From UBA4416 sp963422675 (GTDB lineage Bacteria > Bacteroidota > Bacteroidia > B-17B0 > Aurantibacillaceae), in assembly GCA_963422675.2 (NCBI GenBank), contig CAXVYS010000013.1, forward strand, positions 1 to 64,000: a DNA stretch of 64,000 nt, written 5' to 3'. The notes under the pieces were generated by a model. It saw nothing but the letters and a program-made list of their open reading frames with translations, was not told the origin of the DNA and did no database searches. The position numbers and the translations under genes were made by a program. Shown in pieces: positions 51,882 to 60,326 of this stretch (within the stretch, counting starts at the first letter, position 1; each line of letters begins with the position of its first letter).

Positions 51882-53747
51882 TTATGAAGATTTAAACGCA
51901 CTTTCATGATACGTTTTAATATGAGGCCCCATAAATACTTTAGCATAAATTCGAATGGCCGCTATTCCGTCTATGATTAAACTGGAAGCAGTGAAAAAGG
52001 CCAATGCAACCTGGTTTTCATGTATGTGCGTAAAAATAATATCTTCTCCTATAAATGTTGGCGTAATAGGAAAACCGGTTAATCCAAGGCATGCCAGCAA
52101 AAAGACAAATGCAAATTTCGGGTGTTCGTATGAGTGGCCGTTAAACTGATCCAAATCCACATGTGTTTCAATTTTTTGAAGTTTTCTGATAACGATATAA
52201 CCGATTAGCCCCATAGTGATAATGCCACTTAAATACAATAAAGATTGGGTATAGATATAATGCTCGTTAAAAGAAATAGCCAGTGCTATCCAAAAATGGT
52301 TCATGATAATTAATACCCATGCTAATAATACATTTTTACGTTCGGTATACGATTTTAAAACCATTACAAATCCTATAAACGAAAACAGGGTAGGGAGTAC
52401 TTCATGAATTTGTGCAGGGATGTATTGTTCATTATACAACAAAATCAACCCAATAACATAGGCAGGAATAAAATAGAATAGTACATTTTTTGCATTTACA
52501 AAACCAAGTGCTCTTCCCATTATTTTTAAAGGGCGCCATAGCCTATAGATTAGGGTATCCAAATTAAATTCCTTTAAACTTAAAATGTAAAAAGTATATT
52601 TTACTTTTTTCGAAAACGAATCTTCGATACTTGTTGGACGGGGAACAAAATTGTAGAATTGTTCTCTTATTAAATAAGTTACGGTTGATGGAGAAACCAA
52701 TAACTGGTACGTTCTTAAAAAGGCATTTCCGGCAAAATGTATTAAAGCTAAAATATCTAACCCAAAGGCCAGCTCAATAAAAATTAACCCTATTTGTGAT
52801 ATGGAGGAATAAGCAATTTGACTTTTTATGGATGATTGAACTCTGGAAATACCAAATGCGACAATACTTGTGGTTAAACCTAATAAGCCAATAAGGATTC
52901 TTACAGAGGTTTGATGTTCCCATAACTCATAAGTTCTGAGCATTAAAAATACCCCTAAATGAACAGATAACGAACCGTAAAAAATAGCACTCGAAGGAGT
53001 AGGTCCTTCCATTGCTCTTGGTAACCAGGAAGAAAACGGAAGTTGCGCCGATTTTGCAGCAGCAGTCACCAAAATCATTAACGCTACAAACACCCCAATA
53101 ATACTGTGTTCTTCCAAATGGTGGTTAACCAACAAGTCGTTTTGTAATTGGAAAAAAGTAATATTTTCATGAAATAAATGATGGCATGCCCACATGGCTA
53201 AAATTAATCCAACATCTCCAAGTCTGTAAATAGAAAATACCTTGAAGGCATTTTTTACAGGTAAATAACGGTCTCTATAAAAAGCAATCAATAAAAAAGA
53301 AGAGATCCCTAAAATTTCCCAACCCACAAATAGTGTTTCCAAATTACCTGAAAAGATGGTAATATTATAACCCATATAAAAGAACATGATGGTATTAAAG
53401 AAACGTTTATAGCCATCTTCCCTGTGTAAATAATAGCTACAGTAAATGGTCACCAAAAAGGTTAAAAATGATCCCACCAACATATATACTACCGTTATTT
53501 TATCAAAACAAAAATCGATAAAAAATTCATAACCCGTAGATTGAAATATAACCAGGTTTTTAAAATCGATGGTTGGATGCCCGTTACATAACCAATAGGC
53601 TATAAAACCTACAAAACTCACAAAATGAATTCCTACTGTGTAGATACTTGATCTGGAAATGAAATTTTCATTTTTCTTTGGAATTAACAAGCTTATAATA
53701 AATCCGATAACAGGAAGTACTATAAAAAATTGAATGAGTGATTGCAT
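51882..53747 (-). CDS. dabB: DabB: NuoL/MrpA-like proton-channel subunit of the DAC inorganic-carbon transporter
   Basis: The 621-residue inner-membrane protein has about 15 hydrophobic segments and the proton-pumping antiporter core of complex I NuoL: GWEILGISSFLLIAFYR, a Lys-bearing TM (AAAKSAQLPFSSWLP) and the HLGVFLMLR segment. No other nuo or mrp genes flank it. It starts 7 bp after dabA, a pairing diagnostic of DAB-type CO2 accumulation complexes, in which DabB couples the proton gradient to vectorial CO2 hydration by DabA. The complex is known from Halothiobacillus, Bacillus and Vibrio and occurs in heterotrophs. The C-terminal part is as long as in other DabB proteins. Confidence 0.93.
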   Translation of the reverse strand: MQSLIQFFIVLPVIGFIISLLIPKKNENFISRSSIYTVGIHFVSFVGFIAYWLCNGHPTIDFKNLVIFQSTGYEFFIDFCFDKITVVYMLVGSFLTFLVTIYCSYYLHREDGYKRFFNTIMFFYMGYNITIFSGNLETLFVGWEILGISSFLLIAFYRDRYLPVKNAFKVFSIYRLGDVGLILAMWACHHLFHENITFFQLQNDLLVNHHLEEHSIIGVFVALMILVTAAAKSAQLPFSSWLPRAMEGPTPSSAIFYGSLSVHLGVFLMLRTYELWEHQTSVRILIGLLGLTTSIVAFGISRVQSSIKSQIAYSSISQIGLIFIELAFGLDILALIHFAGNAFLRTYQLLVSPSTVTYLIREQFYNFVPRPTSIEDSFSKKVKYTFYILSLKEFNLDTLIYRLWRPLKIMGRALGFVNAKNVLFYFIPAYVIGLILLYNEQYIPAQIHEVLPTLFSFIGFVMVLKSYTERKNVLLAWVLIIMNHFWIALAISFNEHYIYTQSLLYLSGIITMGLIGYIVIRKLQKIETHVDLDQFNGHSYEHPKFAFVFLLACLGLTGFPITPTFIGEDIIFTHIHENQVALAFFTASSLIIDGIAAIRIYAKVFMGPHIKTYHESAFKSS

Positions 53748-53754
53748 AATTTTT

Positions 53755-56256
53755 TTATTTGATTAAATAAACCGGAATGTTTTCTAAGGTGTTTTCCACA
53801 ATTGGAGTGATATCGCTTACTGTTTCTACAACCTGTTGTATAGGCTCATAAGGAATAAACCGGCCTTCTTTAAATAAAGAAAACTCGTGTGTTTCAGGAT
53901 TAATTGCTACCAGGTTAATCCATTCATTAATAAACCATTCATACATGGCATCAACGGATTTGATCGTGTTTAAAACTACTTCCGGAAAATGCTCAACAAT
54001 AATTAATAAACGAACAGGATCATGTACCTCAATCATTTGACTTGGTAAACCGGGTCTTAAATCACCGTCAATTCCATTTGCTACTCCAAACAGCCCCATC
54101 ACGTTATGTGGTAATTTGGTGCCGGCTCCTAATTTATGATTGTCCACTCTTGAGAAATAGTACTCTAAATTAATACCACCTGCAACTGGCCCCAAAGGTT
54201 TCATTACGTTTGTTAAAATAGCTCCGGTGGGATCTATTTTGTAATCATATGAATTCATAAAAGAACGACGATCTAAAAACAAACCTTTCGTTAAATTTCT
54301 TCCTCCCACAATGCATAGCGCATTAGTTGCGTGGTTTAATTCCGGCCGGGGTTCAAAAATAGACACAGAACGGGTTCTTACTTTTTGATGAATTTTTTCA
54401 GAACTTAATTTTGAATCAATAGAGACTAATCTTCTGGAACGTTCTTTCGAATTGGAATCCAAGGATTTTTCAAAAACCAATTTATTGGCTTTATGTTTTT
54501 GTGCATTGAGTTCGGATAAAGAGTTCTCATCAAAAAAATCAATATCATCTCTGGAAGTATCATGAAGGCCTCCCACGAACTGCGTTGTTTCAGGAATTGT
54601 TATGCCTCTTTGAACGAGAAGTGCTCTTACTTCTTGTTTATTAGCCATGTAACAGATCACACGTGAGTTCACAGATCCTGGTCTTCCGGAACATGCTCCA
54701 CAATCGTATCCTGCATAATGGGGATTATTAATGCTGCTGGAACCATGGCCTACAACATATATAATCGGGGCAAATTCTTTTACTAATCCTATACTTTTTA
54801 ACAGCCCTTCTACACGGGTCGCCATTTCATCAATGGTGAAGCCAATCTGCAAATCATTTTCTCTATCATTTGGATTTGTATTTTCGATGGTTAATTTCGA
54901 AAATTTATCCATTTGATTAAATGAGTGGGCCGCAGCAGGACTCATTGTTGGACGAAATATGTTTGAAAACAATTTAAAGGCCGACCAAAATCCCAGTGTT
55001 TGAGATATTAACCAATTTTTAAAAAGCGAGTTAGTGGGGTTTGTAAAATGCGCATCTTTTTTTCTGATATTTTTGGTATCAATTTCCTTAATTAAATATT
55101 TAGGGGTTACGGGAGCAGGGCAAAGCTTACTGTAAAATTTACCATGTTCGGGTTTAAAATAGAATTCAACGCCAAAAAAACCGGGAGTACCAAAGGTTTC
55201 GCTGTTAGGATCATTTTTTTCAATGTACCTTCTGATAGATCCTTCTCTGTCATCCATACAAAACATGGCTTGAAAAGTTTTTTCAGTATGGATTTTATTT
55301 TCCTGTTTATTTAATTTTAACCCACTTAATACATCATCATAATAACTCCATTCAAAAGCGCTTTGCCAGATGGATAATACCTCGTTTAATTCAGTACCAT
55401 CCACCGGGGCAAATAAATCAGCCGGTTTTTCGTCAAGCTTGTTGACAAGAGGAGCCCATGTTTCACCAAATTTGTTATCCAGAGTATCTATTTCCAGTAA
55501 ACACTCTAAAATAATTAACTCTTTAAGAGATATTTTTTTTGGATCGAGTAAAGTTTGTGGTTGATCTTCAATAGCAGATACCATACCACTCCAACCCTGG
55601 TGGGCAAACTGCTGATCAAAAATATATTGTTTGTATAAGGAGTCATCTCCTACCAGTATATCTAACAGGGGATCTATTTCGCATCTCGTATTCAGAAATA
55701 ATTTTTTGGCTCTTTCAGATCTGAAAATACTGGCAGAACTATTTTTTTCTATTTCTCTGATCGAAGTTAAAAAGCCTTTTTCATGAACAGGAAATTTCCA
55801 GATAGAGATTCCCTGATCGAGGTAGCTGCAAAGTATCCTGAATATTTTGGGGTGTGTTACAGAATCTAAATTTATATAATATTTGGATCTCCAGTTTGCG
55901 CGAAGCTCACCAATTCTTGGAGAAGTGGATGTATCATAATCTTTTTTTACCACCTTATCTAACCATTCCGAAAGGTGTTCTTTTCCTTTTCGTTCTGTAA
56001 TAATCCGTTCAAGGTTTGCCGTTTGAATGCGTTTGGATTTATACAGATCTCTGTATTCATCCAACGAAAGGGAAACTTTATAACCAAACATTTTTTCTGC
56101 TCTTCGGATAGCTTTATCAAATTTCAAATCCTGAAAAGCATGCAGCGTATTGTGATGAATAAAATCTTTAAGCGGCGCCTGAGCGGGTAAGAAGTGTTTC
56201 AAATCATGAATGGCATCATGCTCATTGAATACCGAAGAAGAATGATGAGTGCTCAT
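53755..56256 (-). CDS. dabA: DabA: DUF2309 zinc subunit of the DAC inorganic-carbon transporter
   Basis: The 833-residue peripheral protein is a distant beta-carbonic-anhydrase relative. Its predicted zinc ligands are Cys333 and Asp335 (MFCMDDREGS), His504 (VVGHGSSS) and Cys519 (YDCGACSG). The C-x-D pair and the 15-residue His-to-Cys spacing equal those of Halothiobacillus DabA (Cys351, Asp353, His524, Cys539). The N-terminal FIHHNTLHAFQ is another family hallmark. With DabB it is thought to hydrate CO2 unidirectionally to bicarbonate inside the cell using proton-motive force. A strong hairpin precedes the gene; porin and SulP genes lie immediately upstream on the same strand. Confidence 0.96.
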   Translation of the reverse strand: MSTHHSSSVFNEHDAIHDLKHFLPAQAPLKDFIHHNTLHAFQDLKFDKAIRRAEKMFGYKVSLSLDEYRDLYKSKRIQTANLERIITERKGKEHLSEWLDKVVKKDYDTSTSPRIGELRANWRSKYYINLDSVTHPKIFRILCSYLDQGISIWKFPVHEKGFLTSIREIEKNSSASIFRSERAKKLFLNTRCEIDPLLDILVGDDSLYKQYIFDQQFAHQGWSGMVSAIEDQPQTLLDPKKISLKELIILECLLEIDTLDNKFGETWAPLVNKLDEKPADLFAPVDGTELNEVLSIWQSAFEWSYYDDVLSGLKLNKQENKIHTEKTFQAMFCMDDREGSIRRYIEKNDPNSETFGTPGFFGVEFYFKPEHGKFYSKLCPAPVTPKYLIKEIDTKNIRKKDAHFTNPTNSLFKNWLISQTLGFWSAFKLFSNIFRPTMSPAAAHSFNQMDKFSKLTIENTNPNDRENDLQIGFTIDEMATRVEGLLKSIGLVKEFAPIIYVVGHGSSSINNPHYAGYDCGACSGRPGSVNSRVICYMANKQEVRALLVQRGITIPETTQFVGGLHDTSRDDIDFFDENSLSELNAQKHKANKLVFEKSLDSNSKERSRRLVSIDSKLSSEKIHQKVRTRSVSIFEPRPELNHATNALCIVGGRNLTKGLFLDRRSFMNSYDYKIDPTGAILTNVMKPLGPVAGGINLEYYFSRVDNHKLGAGTKLPHNVMGLFGVANGIDGDLRPGLPSQMIEVHDPVRLLIIVEHFPEVVLNTIKSVDAMYEWFINEWINLVAINPETHEFSLFKEGRFIPYEPIQQVVETVSDITPIVENTLENIPVYLIK

Positions 56257-56271
56257 ATGTTTAGTTTTTTA

Positions 56272-56314
56272 ACTTTACCCCGGCTCTTTCAGAGAGATGG
56301 AGCAGGGGTAAAGT
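56272..56314 (-). promoter_or_regulatory. Strong hairpin in the dabA leader
   Basis: A perfect 10-bp stem, ACTTTACCCC (56272-56281) with GGGGTAAAGT (56305-56314), continues into an inner GCTC/GAGC stem. It lies 15 bp upstream of the dabA ATG, in the 93-bp porin-dabA gap. On the minus strand it is followed by AAAAAA, not U, so it is not a standard terminator. It could be an operator, an RNA stabiliser or a translation control element. Confidence 0.6.
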
Positions 56315-56349
56315 AGGATTATTGTTATGGGGTGCAGTATATATATCAA

Positions 56350-57732
56350 TTAAAATGCTACCTGGTATTGTAATACCACTTGTCCGCGACGAGCTGATTT
56401 TGTTTCGGAAATATTACCGGTTGCAGCGTTTGTATTAAAAATTGGACGGCTTTGGTAATCCAGTGATATTTTAGAGTTTTGCCCGGCAATGATCCAGTTT
56501 AAACCAATATCATAAATTAAAACAGGGCTCGATAATTTTTGATAGTTCGCATAACTACCGGATACGTATGGTTGTAAGGTACCTTGTTTACCTAATAAAT
56601 CTTTTTTAAATAAATAAGCTGCCTGTGCATAAACTACTTGTCCTGTACCTATTAATGGCGACGCATTTCCTGCACCGTTAAAGCTTGATGCACCAACAGT
56701 TCCATTAGCTGTATTCATAGGGCCTGCATTTCTGATATAGTTAGGACCAAAATCATAATTTAAAAAAGCAGCATAGGCAGTAATCGCGGTTTGTTTATCT
56801 TTATTTAAATAAGAATCATAAAATACATCTATCGCAAATTGTTGTAATGGTTTCGATATGGTATCCATACCTCCCGGAGCATTGGCATTAGGGTTTCTAT
56901 ACCACATTGCATTTTTTTGATAGGAGAATCCTCCTCCAATATTCAGAACTCTTTTTTTACCAAGGTAAGAACCTGCACTGTAGGGTAACAGATTACTTTC
57001 TTTATCAAAAAACTGCCATTTTACATAGCCCTGGTATTGCATTTCGGGTGCTTTTGTAGAGTAGGCGGCTGTATTTGTTCCGCTCAATGGAGCAACACCG
57101 GCTCCACCGGGTGCTGTGGTACTGGTTTGTACGGCAAATGGATTAGAAGCAGAGAAACGGTAATCTAATCCGCCTATCTGACCTTTAGCATAAACACCCA
57201 GCTTTCTTACAAACTGATCACTTACATCATTCGTTGTTTCTTCAATAGTTGGTAAATCAGTTCCTAGTATACTCCCAACAGAAGAAGAGGTGTAACGGGC
57301 TGTTCCGTTCCATCCGCTTAAACCACCACCTATTGTAAGGTAGTTTTTGTAAACTTTATACTCAGCCGTTACATCATGAAAATATATGGGCGATTTTCTT
57401 GCGGAAATACTATTGAAATTATTGATCCCAAATTGTGTATAAAAAAACACTTTTTTATTTACCTGGCTCATAATCTGGTAACGTACACGACGTAAGCCCA
57501 CATCAAATGTTTCTTTTTTAGGCGTTCCAAAAACGGTGGAGCCCGGATTATTATCATTGTACCTTAACCAAATTTGAGCTAATCCTGTACCTTGAATATA
57601 ACGCGTGCTATCATCATTTAAATAAATTCTTAAACCGTCTTTAAAACGAACGCTTGGCGATTGCCCCTGCATCGTTGAAATGGTTGTTGCTGTTGATAAT
57701 GCCAGAAAGGCTTTTATTATTGTATGTTTCAT
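56350..57732 (-). CDS. Outer-membrane porin (OprO/OprP-like beta-barrel)
   Basis: The 460-residue exported protein has a signal peptide ending near MQGQ (about residue 24). About 16 alternating amphipathic strands follow, with Gly/Tyr/Asn-rich loops and a terminal aromatic residue (LQYQVAF), the beta-barrel assembly signal. The start VRFKDGLRIYLNDDSTRYIQGTG is split over about 28-50, and it resembles Bacteroidota proteins annotated as 'porin', distantly like phosphate-selective porins O and P. It lies between sulP and dabA on the same strand, suggesting a channel for bicarbonate or another anion across the outer membrane. Substrate and pore selectivity are inferred from context only. Confidence 0.8.
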   Translation of the reverse strand: MKHTIIKAFLALSTATTISTMQGQSPSVRFKDGLRIYLNDDSTRYIQGTGLAQIWLRYNDNNPGSTVFGTPKKETFDVGLRRVRYQIMSQVNKKVFFYTQFGINNFNSISARKSPIYFHDVTAEYKVYKNYLTIGGGLSGWNGTARYTSSSVGSILGTDLPTIEETTNDVSDQFVRKLGVYAKGQIGGLDYRFSASNPFAVQTSTTAPGGAGVAPLSGTNTAAYSTKAPEMQYQGYVKWQFFDKESNLLPYSAGSYLGKKRVLNIGGGFSYQKNAMWYRNPNANAPGGMDTISKPLQQFAIDVFYDSYLNKDKQTAITAYAAFLNYDFGPNYIRNAGPMNTANGTVGASSFNGAGNASPLIGTGQVVYAQAAYLFKKDLLGKQGTLQPYVSGSYANYQKLSSPVLIYDIGLNWIIAGQNSKISLDYQSRPIFNTNAATGNISETKSARRGQVVLQYQVAF

Positions 57733-57880
57733 TTTATAACTATTTTTAAAAATAGATTCTAAATATACTAGTGTTTAATTATTAATAATTCGAAATAAAT
57801 TTAAAAGAAAGAACATCTTAATGTTAAAGAACAAAGCATATCCTTTATTAAAAATTTGCAGTAAAAAATAGACATATGGT

Positions 57881-57960
57881 CTTGCCGAAGCCTCAACTAA
57901 TATATATTTGATAAAAAACTATGAAATAAAATACCAAACAATCAGTCGAGGCTTAGCAAG
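57881..57960. repeat. Long inverted repeat between sulP and the porin gene
   Basis: CTTGCCGAAGCCTCAACT (57881-57898) pairs with AGTCGAGGCTTAGCAAG (57944-57960) at about 15 of 17 positions around a 45-base AT-rich loop. It lies in the 241-bp sulP-porin gap and could form a processing hairpin or a partial terminator in the transcript. Confidence 0.5.
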
Positions 57961-57973
57961 GATCATCTGAGCA

Positions 57974-59590
57974 TTAGCTCAATTTCAATATTCTCGTTGA
58001 AGTAGGCGCGTGCCCTAATTGCTTGTGGTGGTTAAACCCTTCTACTTTTACTTCTCCACCACTATCTTTATAGTCTTCCACTAATCCATTCATCGTTACG
58101 ATAGATGTGTGGTCAAATAAAGGAGCACCAGAAACATCGATGGTTAAATTTTTACCGGCAGGAATAGTTGCAAATTTCTTTTTAAATCCAAGGATATTAG
58201 AAAATACAACGTCACCATTCACTTTCATTAAATAATCGTCTCCTGAATTGGTAACTGTAATGTTTGTTTTAAACAATTGTTTAAGACTGGCACCATTAAC
58301 CATATTGATAATTAATTCAAGTAGAATACCCGTTCCTACACCAATTAATAAATCAGTAGAAATAGTAGTAATAATGGTTACTGTAAATACAATGAATTGT
58401 CCTTTACCAATATGCCATGTATGTTTAAATTCTTTTGGATGTGCTAAACGGAACCCAACAAATACCAGCATGGCTGCTAAGGCTACGTTAGGGATCATTT
58501 CAATAAAAGGAACCGCAAATAAAACAGCCAGTAATAAGAATAAACCATGGAAAAAGTTAGCCCAACGTGTTTTTGCACCATATCCTACATTCGCAGAACT
58601 ACGTGCTACTTCACTAATCATTGGTAAACCACCCAATATACCCGATAATGTATTTCCAACACCAACAGCAATTAAATCTTTGTTGAAATCAGATTTACGT
58701 TTGTAAGGATCCAAACCATCAACCGCTTTCGCCGTTAAAAGAGATTCGATACTTCCAATTAAAGCATAAAGAATAACGTACTGGATAAAAATGCCAGTAT
58801 GAGTAGTTAACCCTGAGAAATCAACGTTTACCAAACCTCCTTTAAAAGCATCAAAGATGCTTCCGATTTTAACTAAAGCAAAGTTAGAGATAGCTCCGTC
58901 AGTTTTAATATGTAATGCAAAACCTAAAGGAATAGAAACAGCTAATACAATTAATGGTGCAGGAATTTTCTTTACCGTTTGGTTTTTTACGTAGCTCATT
59001 AAAATCATAATTAATAAACAGGCAATACCAATTTCAGCTAAATGTGCATTTTCATGCATAATACTGGCAGGTAACATTGCTAATAATTCCAAAGGCTCTT
59101 TACCTTTTAATTCAGCAGGGTTAATCCCTAACAGTAAGTGAAGTTGCTTCGCCATAATAATAACGCCAATGGCAGCTAACATACCATGTATAGCAGCGCT
59201 TGGAAAGAAATCGGCTAGTTTACCCAATTTAAATACTCCAAAAAGAATTTGTAATAAACTTGCTACAACTACAGCTCCTAAAGCTAAATGCCATCCAATT
59301 TCACCATCGCCAAAAGCAGCAACTGATCCGCTGGCAATTACAATTAACCCGGCAGCAGGGCCTTTAATGGATAATCTTGATCCCATGAAAATACTTACCA
59401 ATACACCACCGATAATGGCTGTAACTAACCCAAATATCATAGGGAAACCACTGGCTTTTGCAATACCTAAACTTAATGGCATCGCCAATAAAAATACCAG
59501 GAACCCCGATAGGGCGTCTTTTGAGAAATTTTCTTTTAATCCCGCTAATCCATCTGCAGGTACATACCTTTTTGCTTTGTTGTTGTTCAT
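57974..59590 (-). CDS. SulP-family anion transporter with STAS domain (putative bicarbonate transporter)
   Basis: The 538-residue inner-membrane transporter has about 12-14 spans with the SulP motifs AMPLSLGIAKASGFP, SRLSIKGPAAGLI and GLPMISEVARSSANVGYGAKTR split across the core. A C-terminal STAS domain follows (about 455-535; GDVVFSNILGFKKKF, IDVSGAPLFDHTSI). SulP proteins carry sulfate, bicarbonate (BicA) or dicarboxylates. The STAS and core here are typical of the group often found beside carbonic anhydrases and DAB genes, and the downstream dabAB favours bicarbonate. It is the first gene of the probable carbon-uptake run. The long untranslated region after it carries an inverted repeat. 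Confidence 0.9.
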   Translation of the reverse strand: MNNNKAKRYVPADGLAGLKENFSKDALSGFLVFLLAMPLSLGIAKASGFPMIFGLVTAIIGGVLVSIFMGSRLSIKGPAAGLIVIASGSVAAFGDGEIGWHLALGAVVVASLLQILFGVFKLGKLADFFPSAAIHGMLAAIGVIIMAKQLHLLLGINPAELKGKEPLELLAMLPASIMHENAHLAEIGIACLLIMILMSYVKNQTVKKIPAPLIVLAVSIPLGFALHIKTDGAISNFALVKIGSIFDAFKGGLVNVDFSGLTTHTGIFIQYVILYALIGSIESLLTAKAVDGLDPYKRKSDFNKDLIAVGVGNTLSGILGGLPMISEVARSSANVGYGAKTRWANFFHGLFLLLAVLFAVPFIEMIPNVALAAMLVFVGFRLAHPKEFKHTWHIGKGQFIVFTVTIITTISTDLLIGVGTGILLELIINMVNGASLKQLFKTNITVTNSGDDYLMKVNGDVVFSNILGFKKKFATIPAGKNLTIDVSGAPLFDHTSIVTMNGLVEDYKDSGGEVKVEGFNHHKQLGHAPTSTRILKLS

Positions 59591-59754
59591 AATTTTTGTT
59601 TTTAATTGTTTTTGTAAATATTACAGTTCATCAAAATGATGAGTACGGAATAAACTGCAAAGTGTTTTTGAAAAAAATAATAACCTACTATTAAACCTTT
59701 AAAGAGGCTAATAGGTTAAACACCATTCTGAGAGCCAGAATGAACGACTAAAGA

Positions 59755-60111
59755 TCAAACGCGGAAATTACGAACCGCAATGTAAATTGGGTTTGTAAGT
59801 TGTTTTTCCAATGGATGGACAAACAAAACAAGAGGTTGAGAAACCTCAAATTGAAAGGATGAAATATAAAACGGAAGAATAAACGATTGAATGCACAAAC
59901 TTTTTTCAGTTTCGTTCTCACTTTTTTCTAAAAGAAGATTAGTACCGGAATCTGTATTTTCTTCTTTATTGGAAACAGAAGCAGATTTGTTTTGAGCCAG
60001 ATCTGATTTATGAATACTGGTACGAAGGTTTTGTAAGGTGTTTGCACTAAATGAAGCTGTAAAGCAAAACAAAAAGAATAAAGAAAGATATGTGGTTTTG
60101 CTAATTTTCAT
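59755..60111 (-). CDS. Small exported protein of unknown function upstream of sulP
   Basis: The 118-residue protein has a clear signal peptide (about 1-22; MKISKTTYLSLFFLFCFTASFSA). The mature part is short and has a Ser/Asn/Lys/Glu-rich linker (about 30-70), then a hydrophobic beta-prone stretch (CIQSFILPFYISSFQFEVS, LVLFVHPLEK) and a basic end. I do not recognise a family. It lies 165 bp upstream of sulP in the same direction, so it may belong to the carbon-uptake transcript or be an independent gene. It could be a real small gene or a spurious frame; the signal peptide supports the former. Confidence 0.55.
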   Translation of the reverse strand: MKISKTTYLSLFFLFCFTASFSANTLQNLRTSIHKSDLAQNKSASVSNKEENTDSGTNLLLEKSENETEKSLCIQSFILPFYISSFQFEVSQPLVLFVHPLEKQLTNPIYIAVRNFRV

Positions 60112-60326
60112 ATAAATTCAGGATCAAAGGTACACAATATTTGAATACGAAAATATCATTTATTGGGTTTAACCAATTTTATGACTCAGATTAAAATGAG
60201 CTTAAAATTCGGTGTTTAGAAGCCTTTTTTAGGATTTAGTACCTGTTTTAAGTTAAAAAGGTGTTAAAAATGAATGATTGTGAAATATTGCCGATACTGA
60301 AAACGGACATTGTAAACTTAATCCAA

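Noticed and set aside
51882..53747. NADH dehydrogenase subunit NuoL
   Set aside because: No other complex I genes are near, and the gene directly follows dabA, which identifies it as dabB.
58248..58706. Open frame of 152 codons on the plus strand
   Set aside because: It lies entirely antisense to sulP, has a Thr/Pro/Asn-rich composition expected of a reverse frame of a membrane protein, and has no recognisable motif.
59169..59639. Open frame of 156 codons on the plus strand
   Set aside because: It is antisense to the 5' part of sulP. Its Pro/Lys/Asn/Ala-rich translation looks like a shadow frame, and no promoter or family match is seen.
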